Translations under genes and position numbers: made by a program
Shown: piece after piece, positions 14,201 through 26,200 of the stretch
Position numbering within the stretch: position 1 is the first letter of the stretch
How the letters are laid out: every line of letters starts with the position of its first letter
Notes under the pieces: generated by a model
What the model saw: the letters and a program-made list of their open reading frames with translations, nothing else
What the model was told of the DNA's origin: nothing
Databases searched by the model: none
Assembly (NCBI RefSeq): GCF_016859285.1
Contig: NC_053415.1
Location: forward strand, 19,699,501 to 19,763,500
Direction: 5' to 3'
Length of the DNA: 64,000 nucleotides
From: Xiphias gladius
Lineage: Eukaryota; Chordata; Actinopteri; Istiophoriformes; Xiphiidae

Positions 14201-17200
14201 TTCTGGGAAGGGCAGCAGTGATGTGTGACACATAACGGTGTAGTTATGTTCTACAATTGAGAAATATCCATAACAAGCCAACATGTCTATTATTCAATGT
14301 TTAAATCTTGTTTCTAAAAAAATAAACAAGTCAGATGACACTGCTTTAAAAAAATATACATTTACAGTTATTTTCACTTGTTTTTACAAACAAGATTTCA
14401 AACTTTAATACTAGACTAAACATCTTGTTAAAAGTGATATTCTTTGCCATGTGCTGAAGAAACAGGCTGAGTTGCTAATTTCTCCGCTTGCTTTCCTGTT
14501 TAGTGTGCCTTTCCCCCTTTTTGTCATCATCTTCATTGCTGCTTTAACTATAGATCTGCATCTTCCATCCTTAATCAACACCTTGTTGAGTTTTCTGCCT
14601 CAACCAGCCCAGGGCTTCACTGCAAATGTAAACAACTAAGTAGTTGTTTGTTTTCAGTCTACAATACCCTCCTAAAACAGCAAAATTTCACATCAGTAAT
14701 GATTTTACATATTACAGATATTCTTAATTTCTTCTCTTGTGTGATAATTTAAAGTAAAAAAAAATAAAAAATTAAAAGAAATTATCTTACAACAGGATCC
14801 AAGATATCTGTTTATCTGTCTGTAACTTTTTCAGCCTGAATAGCTTTCTTTCTCCCTGTCTCTATTTTCTTCTGTGCTTCTTTCTCTCTACTCGTGTTAA
14901 TTTTTTTCTTTACCTGGTTCTATTTCTTATTGAGATGTTATGGAGAAAAAAATTATGAATTCTCTCTACTTAGCATATCGGTAACTCATCGCCTTCATAC
15001 AATTAGTCTTATCTTGCATGTACCATTCGCACTGTGACTATGGATAACATGGATTAAATCATTTTTTATTTTTATCTTGGGCAGAGATATGAGGATATAT
15101 TTTGGGTTTTAGTTGTGAAACACAATGTTGTTATTTTTGAGACAAAACCTTTGATATTTTAGATGTTTACAAAAACTTCAGGGTTCTGGAGTGCTTTGTA
15201 GATGTCGTCTTTGTCGTCGTCTTCAAACTCCTAACTAACTGAATGCAGCGTGCCAAAGGTGTTTGCGGCCCTCTACAAGAAGGGAGTAGACAACATGTGT
15301 ATCCAGTTAAGAGCACGAATTACGAAATAGTGCGGACAAATTATTATTTTTTCTCCATCACACCTCTAGGGTTCTGTAAGCTCTTTTCCTCTTATAAGTG
15401 TTTCTCTCTTCATGTCTATCATTCTCTCTACCTATCTATTGATTGTTCCCTCACTTTAACGTGTTGTCCTTTTGCTTCTTTCTATTTCGCCGTATTGACT
15501 TGACCCCATTGCCTCTTTATGCTCTCTTTCTTTCTCTCTGTGGTGGTCTCCTTGCATTCCATGGCTTGTTTGTTTACCTGCTCCACTGTTTTCCGCTGTA
15601 GATGGTTCATCTCGCAGCCTCGCTTCTCGCGAGCATGCGCACAAAAGCAGTGTGTCCGTGGCTGGGCATGGTACTGCTCTCTCATCTCTCGCCTTAAGGC
15701 AAAAGGGTGGGTAATCACAACATGCATGCCTCCCTCAGACTGAACAGAGGGTGGGTAGGAGCTCCTGAAAATCACAGCAGCTTCTGTTGTTAATAAAAAT
15801 GTAATCCTAAATGCTTTGTACTTAAGCTTGTGAATAATATTTTGGGCACCTTGTGTTAGTGCTAACCTTTAAAACTGTATATTATAAACACAATAATATA
15901 ATAAAAAGGAAAAACTGAAGTTAGTACCTGACAAACACATGAGTTTTGAATCTAAGTTCAGTTTAAAATTGGGTAGAATTGAAATGCTACTGACTGACTT
16001 CCACAAAATTTTAGAATGTTTGCAGTTAATAGGCTAATTGCCTTGTTTCTGGTCATCAACAAGGCTCAATCCAGTATTAGTAGGAGAGGTCCCGGAACTG
16101 GGCTGGAATTCATTTTTCATCAGCTCCTCCATGGTCCACTAGCTATCCTCATCCATATAAGAGTTTGTCTGTTAATTCACAAAGCAGGGAGAAACACCTA
16201 AAGTAAAAGTCAACAAAGTTTGTTTTAAGAAAATGTATCACTGACTGTTATCATTTGCTTTACAATGTACACATTGTCCACATCTTCCACCTTTGGGACT
16301 TAAGTTATCTCTGTCTTTCTGCCCTTCATTTCATTTTACCTTATCTTTTTAACATTACATTTTTGTTTTTCACTCAGATGCTGAGTGTTGTATCTAGGGT
16401 TACAGTAAATGGTTAAACTCTTACCACTGATGATGCCCTGTTTTGTGGTGTAACTGTGATTGAATTATCAACGTTTAGGTGAACGAGGGAGCCTAATGTC
16501 TGGTGCACGGCCCATGTCCCCAGCCTCCAAACAACGTCAGGAAAATCGCTCGCCCAAACAGGAGAGTCGGGGAAGCCGCTCATCTGAACAGAGCAGGATC
16601 AAGACGGGTGAGGTTGGACTCTCAGCCAGTGAAGCCCTCATCCTGCGGTCAGACACAGCCAAACTGAGGTCTGACTCTCATAGTCGCTCTCATTCGCCCA
16701 ATCACAACACTCTGCAAGCTCTAAAGGCAGATGGTAGAACCTCAGGACTTCGGGCTGAGTCCCCAAACCCTGGCTCTCGTTCCTCTTCTCCCAAACAAAA
16801 AGGTGTATCCTCCTCAGGCAGGTCGAGTCCCTCTAACACCTCCTCCCAGCACTCCTCTTCAACCCACCATGACAAGAACCTCCCACCTAAAGTTAGTCCA
16901 TCCTCCAAAGCCCGACTAGACCCTCCCAGGGAGAGATCCAAATCGGATTCATACACTCTGGACCCAGACACACTCAGAAAGAAGAAGGTTCCACTTACAG
17001 AGCCACTTAGAGGCCGATCTACCTCCCCCAAACCCAAACTGTCTCCTAAAGATCCAAATAAAGGTTTGAGCACTAATGCAGAGAACCGTGTTCCTTCTCC
17101 ACATGTAACACAAGAGAACCTCCACAGTGAAGTAGTGGAGGTATGCACTTCCAGTGCTCTTCTCTCCAACGAGGACACCAATGATGAGAATGTGGAGGTC

Positions 17201-20200
17201 CGTAATGCTGAAGAAGGCTCATGTAAGGTGCACTTTAGCATTGGCAAAGCCCCGGTCAAAGAAGAACTAGAGAGCCGCTCTTCACCTAAAGTCAGCCGCA
17301 AAACCTCCAGTCGACACACGCGCCCTAAGAAGGACAAATCTGGGCCTCTTTTTAAAGGTGAGAGTACATCAAGGATCACAGAGCCTGCCAAACAGGCCAT
17401 GTCACCCTCTGTGGCTGAATGTGCACGAGCAGTCTTCGCAGCATTCCTTTGGCATGAGGGTATTGTCCACGATGCTATGGCCTGCTCCTCCTTCCTCAAG
17501 TTCAACCCAGACTTAACCAAAGAGCATGCCCCGATCCGCAGTTCCCTGGGAGGACAGGGTGCTGAGGAGAAGGAAAGTAAGTTAAAGAACCGCCACTCTT
17601 TAGAGATTTCCTCTGCACTTAACATGTTTAATATTGCTCCACATGGCCCAGACATCTCTAAAATGGGCAGCATCAACAAAAACAAGGTACTGTCCATGCT
17701 GAAGGAACCTCCATTGCCAGAGAAATGTGAAGATGGGAAAGGAGAGGCTATTTCCTATGATATGACTTCTCATCCCTCCATGAGGGCAAAGTCAATCTTA
17801 CCATTAACATTACAGCATTTGGTGGCATTCTGGGAGGATATATCAATGGCTACCATCAAGGCAGCAACTCAGAACATGATCTTCCCCAGCCCAGGGTCCA
17901 GCGCCATCCTAAAAAAGAAAGAACATGAAAAAGACAGTAAAAAGTCAAAGAAGGAGAAGAAGAAAAGGGAGAAGGCAGAGGTGCGTCCAAGAGGGAATCT
18001 GTTTGGAGAGATGGCACAGCTCGCCATGGGTGGACCAGAGAAAGACACTATCTGTGAGCTGTGTGGGGAATCTCACCCGTATCCTGTCACCTACCATATG
18101 AGACAGGCTCACCCAGGTATGAATTCCGGACGTCTTAGAGTTTTATGGTTAGGTGTAAGTACATTAGTCATTCAGATAGTCTTTTAGTATGTTAGTTTCA
18201 CACTGCAATTTTGATTAATGTGGCATTAATTTAAAATATGTGCTTTTAATATCCCTCCTTTGTATTTCTGTGACAGGTTGTGGACGCTATGCTGGAGGAC
18301 AGGGCTATAACAGTATTGGCCACTTCTGTGGTGGTTGGGCTGGGAACTGTGGAGATGGAGGCATAGGAGGCAGCACCTGGTACCTGGTCTGTGATCGCTG
18401 TCGCGAAAAATACCTCAGAGAGAAACAAACTGCTGCCAGGGAAAAGGTACTCTAATGCTGCTGCATGATTTTAGCACTTAAATCTGTGTCGTCCTTTTAT
18501 TGAAATACCCTCAGCTTTTTTCATCACACTGACTGCTTGAACCAAACCCAATCTACATGGTCTTTGCCAGGTAAAGCAGTCAAGGAAGAAACCTCTGCAA
18601 GTGAAGACCCCAAGAGCACTGCCCACAATGGAGGCCCACCAGGTGATTCGGGCAAACGCTTTGTTCCTGCTGTCCCTCAGCAGTGCTGCCGAGCCAAGCA
18701 TGCTGTGCCACCACCCTCCCCGGCCCCTGCATTCCCACCTGCTTCCAAGCCTTAAGGAGGGGGTGTCGGACGAACTCCCCAATAAAATGGGCTGTCTCTA
18801 CCTACAGACACTAGCTAGGTAGCTATCAGCTCGGTTAATAATAGGTTGCCTTCTATAGATAAGAAAAATTTACAATAGTATGTGTTTGCATAATGATTTG
18901 AGGCGCTCTCACCCCCCCCATTAATCCCCAGGCAACACACAGAGAACTTTGGAGCATACCAAGACGATAACCTCTTCCAAGATGAGATGAGGTATTTGCG
19001 CTCCACATCTGTTCCTGCACCCTACATTTCAGTCACCCCAGATGCCTGCCCCAATGTGTTTGAGGAACCTGAGAGCAACATGAAATCAATGCCCCCCAGG
19101 TAAAACATCTTACTCGTACTATTTCCTTAATATCTTCCACTCTCTGTCATTGGTATGCGTAAATTCCTGCCGTTACTCACGGCACCACCTTCTGCTGTTT
19201 ATGAACTAAATAGACACACATTCTAAATATTTAATACAACTGCAGATCGGGTTGCATATTGTTTTTATAGTTATTGAAATATTTAATTTAACTTCCCCTG
19301 AATACTGAATGGATGTTCAGAGCAGACCAGCAGATAATGCCCTTTTTTTCATGCAGATATACGCCATCCTCCCTGCCTCCCTCTCTCTCCCCTGCACCCT
19401 ATACAGTTTGAAAGCAAGCAAATGTTAATTGCTTTGCCTCGTTATCATGACCACCCTCATCTTACACAGTACAAAAGATCCCGGCTTCTTCATTTTCTGT
19501 TTAGGGCTAATTAAGTTTTTTTTTTGTTTTTTTTGTTTTTTTTGTCAAGCAAAGAAAACTGTATTTTTCTGAAGAAAATGTTTTTGCAGACAAAACAGTG
19601 CACGGTACTTTTCAGCAACTATTGAGGGTGTGAGGAAGAGATGGATGGACGTATAGATGTGAACAGATTTTGGCAGTAATTTAACAAATAAACTTTAAAA
19701 AAAAAAAACATACTTAATCTAGTACTATGTTAAAAGTCAGAAAGGATTTGATGTCTTCAAAGATATTTTAATGTGAGGTTAAACAGTATCTATGTATGTT
19801 TGTCTTTACGGGCTCTCTTTTAGTCTTGAGACCAGTCCAATCACAGACAGCGACACGGCTAAGCGTACCGTGTTTCAGAGATCTTACTCAGTCGTAGCCT
19901 CTGAGTATGACAAGCAACACTCGCCCTCCCCAGCCCGGGTCAAAGCCGTGCCCAGACGCAGGGTCCATAGTGGTGATGCAGGTAATAACATATAACTTTT
20001 AAGAAATGATTAGGGATACTCAGTGTCAAATGAGTCACAGCATCATCTGTTACGTTGACCTGCTCTGTCCCCCATTCAGAGGTGGGCTCTTCCCTGTTGA
20101 GGCACCCGTCTCCAGAGCTCTCTCGGCTGATCTCAGCCCACGGCTCTCTCAGTAAGGGGGAGAGGAACTTCCAGTGGCCTGTCTTGGCTTTTGTTATCCA

Positions 20201-23200
20201 GCACCATGATCTGGAGGGCCTGGAGGTGGCCATGAAGCATGCACTGAGGAAGTCTGCCTGCAGAGTGTTTGCCATGGAGGTACAGCTCTCTGGGCTGCAA
20301 TATCTATCTCAATCTCAGAGCTCAATTGTGCTATAACTATTGCTTATTGTACAGCAGTGAATCAGAGTTATAGGCAACTAGTTGGCTGGATATTATCAGT
20401 GAATCAATTAGTTTTGTGTTCCTAATGAGCTAATATATTTTAATTTGAGTCTAGTATTGTCTCTATGTAATCATAAGACTACTTAGTCTGATTTACTCTT
20501 GGTGTCCCTGTCAGGCATTCAACTGGCTGCTGTGCAATGTGATCCAAACCACCTCTCTGCACGACATCCTTTGGCATTTTGTAGCATCTCTCACCCCGTC
20601 GCCCTTTGAACCAGAGGATGAGGAAGATGATGAGAACAAGGGGAACAAAGAAAATGTTGAGCAGGTAATGAGTGGTCAAAAAGCATACCTGATTAATTTT
20701 GCTTTGTTGTTGCATCCTCTAATTATGAATATCTCCACTCTGTGCCCTACAGGAAAGAGACCTTGGCGTTTGTGAACACCCTCTGTCAGATATTGTTATA
20801 GCCGGGGAAGCAGCTCATCCTCTCCCTCACACTTTCCACCGCCTCCTTCAGACCATCTCTGACCTCATGATGTCACTGCCAAGTGGCAGTTCACTTCAGC
20901 AGATGGCACTTAGGTAGAATTTCTAGCACGAAATATGCCAGTTTACTAGCAACAAATTGCTTCACGATTGTAACTGTCACTACCTCCTTTGTATTTTTGC
21001 CAGTTCTAAGTTTCATTCACATTGTAGAGGAATATTAATGTTTATGACTCGTTCTTTCAGGTGTTGGAGTCTCAAGTTCAAGCAGTCGGACCACCAGTTC
21101 CTCCACCAGAGCAACGTTTTCCATCACATCAACAATATTTTGTCCAAGTCGGATGATGGAGACAGTGAGGAGAGCTTCAACATCAGTGTGCAGTCCGGCT
21201 ACGAAGCAATGAGCCAGGCAAGAAAACAACCACTTAATTACTTATTTACTTAATTATACACCAGATCTGTCTTCTGTTGTTCAAGACCGATTTAACCAAC
21301 AGTTAGCGTCTTATTGATATCCATCTGTCATGCATTGACCTGATGCCAATGTGTCTTTATGTGGTGATAGGATCTCTGCCTGGTGACCTGTCTGAAGGAT
21401 CTGACCACTGTAGTGGACATCAAGACATCCAGTCGTCCTGCCATGATTGGCAGCCTAACAGATGGCTCCACAGAGACCTTCTGGGAATCTGGAGATGAGG
21501 ACAAGAACAAAACCAAGAGCATCACCATCAGCTGTGTGAAAGGCATAAACGCCTCCAACGTGTCTGTTCACGTGGACAACTCCAGAGACATCGGGGTAGG
21601 GGAACATTGAATTGTTTGGGAATAAAAAAAAAAACAACTACTTTTTATAGTATAAATGTAAAACTGTGGCCACAGTGGAATTGATGATGATAATGTATTT
21701 ATATGGGTTTTCTTAAGGATTTCAGTGAATTTATTTTTCCCTCCACAGAACAAAGTCACATCAGTGACATTCTTGTGTGGAAAAGCAATAGAGGACCTCT
21801 GCAGAATTAAACAGGTATGGTCAGTGTCTATGGCTTCACAACAATTTAGTTGAGAATGTGGAAATGGAGTATAACTAGTATAATTTTGGCTTTGGCTGTT
21901 ATTAAAGTTTAAAGAGTCTGTTTGAAGTCTGTGAGTCTTTGTGACTCACATAAACGCTATTTTCAAAACACAAACACAGGTGACCTGTTGTCTCTTTGCT
22001 GCAGCTGCTATATATAACTGTACATATCAATCACTAACTTTGTCTGTCTTCCAAATTATATTGACTCCCTTGGAATCAAGGGATGTATAAACAGTGGAGC
22101 ATAAAATTAAAGGGTTGTTTTTATAAAGTGCACTGCGGTTAATACACTACAGATTTACATGCACATGCGGCGCAGCTCTATGAACACCCCTATGCCTTTT
22201 CATTCTAGGTTGACCTCGACTCACGTCACATGGGCTGGGTGACAAGTGAGCTTCCTGGAGGAGATCATCATGTGATCAAGGTGGAGCTGAAAGGTCCTGA
22301 AAACACCCTGAGGGTGCGCCAGGTGAAGGTCCTTGGTTGGAAAGAGGGTGAGACCATCAAGATTCCTGGACAGATCTCAGCTAGCGTGGCCCAGCAGAAG
22401 AACTGCGAGGCTGAGACCCTCAGAGTTTTCCGGCTCATCACGTCACAGGTCTGTTGTAACTGCTCGGGCCATATGCCTTATAATCACCTGACGACAGGTT
22501 ATTTTTCTATTACCATACTAAACGTTCTGTTTAAAACCTTTACGTTTTGCAGATATTACATTTTTGGTGCAAAAAGCTGGTGTTCCTTGAAAACTTTACT
22601 GTTACTACTTATTTGTGTAAATTTAGGTCTTTGGAAAACTAATCTGTGGAGATGCAGAGCCGACCCCAGAACAGGAGGAGAAAAACCTGCTTTCATCACC
22701 AGAGGGAGAAGACAAGGTCTGCACTCTGATAATTTAAGTGACCTGTTTAACTGTCTTGCATATTTAGTGACCTCTAACCTGATGTTTTACTCTTATTGTA
22801 TTTTTGTGTATAGGTAACATCTGATGCAGATCTTAAAGAGCACATGGTGGGAATCATTTTCAGCAGGAGCAAACTAACTAACCTGCAGAAACAGGTAAAT
22901 AATCAGTTCCTCTGACCATTCAACAGGATGAATTATTATAATTTCAGTTCTCTAACCTAGCATGTGTACTCAATTCCAGGTGTGCGCCCACATCGTCCAG
23001 GCCATCCGTATGGAGGCCACACGTGTGAGGGAGGAGTGGGAGCACGCCATCTCCAGCAAAGAGAACGCCAATTCCCAGCCCAGTGACGACGACGCCTCAT
23101 CGGACGCCTACTGCTTTGAGCTCCTGTCCATGGTCCTGGCTCTGAGTGGCTCCAATGTGGGTCGCCAGTATCTCGCTCAGCAGCTAACACTCATGCAAGA

Positions 23201-26200
23201 CCTGTTTTCTCTGCTACACACGGCTTCCCCACGAGTACAGAGACAGGTGGGCAAGGACACACACACATAACTAGAGATTATTCATGTGCAGTTTAGTGTT
23301 TAAAGGTACCCTGTGGAGATTTCTTGTAAACAAATTAAATCCGTGCTTTCATTACCTGCATTTACTGGCCCATTGCTATGTTTCTTGGCACATTACTGCC
23401 ACCAGCTGTCAATCAGTGGAACAAAATGAAACTGGCTGCAGGAATGTTCATCATTTTTTTAATGGACGCACGACACAAACGACACAAACAAAACAGGGAC
23501 CTACTCATGAAAATAGTGCTCCTAAGTGCTACTAGTGGTCAAAACCTCTACGGGGTACCTTTTAACATGCACACACTGCACTACAATGATTTGATCTTTG
23601 AATTACACATAGCAAAGGATCTTAAGACCTAACATTCATGAAAGCAAACATGAACCAAGTACTGTCACCCACTGTTGTCCACAATGTGGTCATGAAGAAC
23701 TGCAATCGGTCAGATCAGGTCTGTTCTTTATGCAGTATGTATCGAATGTTATGAAATAAAAATACTGCTATGTAAACGTTTAACTATGGTTGGTTATTTA
23801 TCTATTAGTTTGTATAGACTGCTAATATCATAGATACTATATTTTTAATCTTTTATAGCTTTGACACATAAAAGGCTATTTAAAATCAGCATAGATGAGA
23901 AGAGGAACATCTGTGCTTATGGAGCTTATTGGAGCCCGGTGTGGGGACCAATTTTAAACATTTTGACCTGACAAAGATCCAGCTGGGATCAAATTTTGTC
24001 CATTTAAATAAATTTGTGCTTGTGGAATTAGTGTGTAGGCATAACACATACTTTCAAATAATGTGTTTTATAAGGATTTGTTTTCTGTGTGTGCATGTTT
24101 AGCTAAATACCTTGTGACACTAGACAAATTAAAAGTTCTCGTTCGCTATCTGATCTTGTCTCTTCTCAGGTGACATCTTTGCTTAGACGTGTCCTTCCAG
24201 AGGTGACACCGGTGCGACTTGCCAGCATCATTGGGGTGAAGGCTCTGCCGCCAGCAGACATCAGTGATATCATCCACTCCACAGAGAAGGGTGACTGGAA
24301 CAAGCTCGGCATCCTTGACATGTTCCTGGGCTGCATCGCAAAAGCCCTCACTGTGCAGCTGAAAGCCAAAGGCACCACAATCTCTGGCACAGCTGGCATG
24401 GCTGCTGGCAAAGGGGTCACCACTGTCACACTGCCCATGATCTTCAATTCCAGGTGAGTTTCTTCTAGGCCTATTGGGATGCTCAAAAGTATATAATTTA
24501 TGAGAGTCATAACAACATTAACTCACTCAGTTTGTGTTCTTTAGATTTATATGGGTGGGGTTTGGTTAGGTTTTTATGCATGTTGCCCCTTCCTGCTCTG
24601 TTCAGCTACATCCGCAGAGGGGAAAGCCACTGGTGGATGAAAGGCTCCACTCCTCCCCAGATTGCAGAGATCATCATAAAGCTGGTTAAAGACATGGCCG
24701 CTGTAAGTTCCAGGTTTTTTAATCGATCCCTTCCTTTAACTGCCTGCATCGAACCAGATTCGGCATCTTAGTCATAGTTTTTGTATTTTGTGAACTCTGT
24801 TGCACAGGAAAAAAAGTACTTACAAGAGAGTCATATGCTGTTTTCAGGGCCACCTTTCAGATGCTTGGTCCAGAGTCACCAAAAATGCAATAGCTGAGAC
24901 CATTATAGCCCTGACTAAAATGGAGGAGGAGCATCGGTCCCCTGTACGCTGTATTGCCACCACGAGGGTATGGTTACAGAGTTCAACATATGACAGCATG
25001 AATCTATGTTTAAAAACACAGGGTATTAAGTAATCCTATATAATTACCTGTTCTGCCTCATAGCTGTGGCTGGCTTTAGCGTCACTATGTGTGCTAGACC
25101 AGGACCATGTAGACAGGCTGTCGTCTGGTCGCTGGATGGGCAAAGATGGACAGCAGAAACAGATGGTGAGAATAACATAAAAGGCCGCGATATGCACTGT
25201 ATGAAAATAATTGAAAGATAATCAAAAGAATAACTAATTAACATCCTCTGCTTCTATCCACAGCCCATGTGTGACAACCATGACGACGGTGAGACAGCAG
25301 CCATCATACTGTGTAACATGTGTGGCAATCTCTGCACTGACTGTGACCGCTTCCTCCACCTGCACCGACGCACACGCTCTCACCAGAGACAGGTTAGTTT
25401 TAGTTGTTGACCAGAATACGAATAATCTGAAACAATTAATAGTAGGAATGTGGAGTAGAATGGGCAGGTGTCAAATCGTATTTTCATGACTGATTTCAGG
25501 TGTTCAAGGAGGAGGAGGAGGCCATAAAGGTGGATCTCCACGAAGGCTGTGGGAGGACCAAGCTCTTCTGGCTCATGGCTCTGGCTGACTCAAAGACTAT
25601 GAAGGCTATGGTGGAGTTCAGAGAGCACACAGGTAACATAGAAACAGAGCATGTCGGTAACTCTGTATGACTGTAGTTGGTGTTGTTACTATGTTACTGA
25701 AAAACATGCTTAAACTGTGCCATTATATTAAAAAATTATGTTGGGTTTCAAACCTTTGTATCGCCAGAATTTCCTCATGCCTTCCTTCAATGCATGTAAA
25801 CCTGGTCTGACAAATCTTGATATTTTTATAGGTAAACCAGCCTCCAGCAGCTCAGATGCCTGCAGGTTCTGTGGTACGAGGAATGGCACCGAGCTGTCTG
25901 CAGTGGGCAGTGTCTGCTCAGACCCAGACTGTCAGGTACTTAACATCAACTATAAACACGAACACTTGACCACCTATTATCTGGATATCCTTCTGGTAAT
26001 TTTTGTCGTGTAAAACCATTGTTTTGATAGAGAAGTTGAAGCTCTAAAAAAAAATATATAAAATATATATTTTAAGTTTTTTTTCTTTTCTCAAAATACA
26101 CACAACATAAACACATGTACAAAAATGATAATAAACCTAAATTATTATACTTTTATTTTAACTAACTAACTAACTGTACTTTTATTTTAACTAAAATCTG

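Noticed and set aside
16702-17697. 331-codon open frame on the - strand
   Set aside because: It lies wholly opposite the giant MYCBP2 exon, whose biased Ser/Pro codon use opens the antisense frame. No family resemblance and no splice or start context.
22230-22817. 195-codon continuous + frame as a separate gene
   Set aside because: It is the MYCBP2 DOC exon 22209-22448 read through into the intron; the family match stops exactly at the donor.
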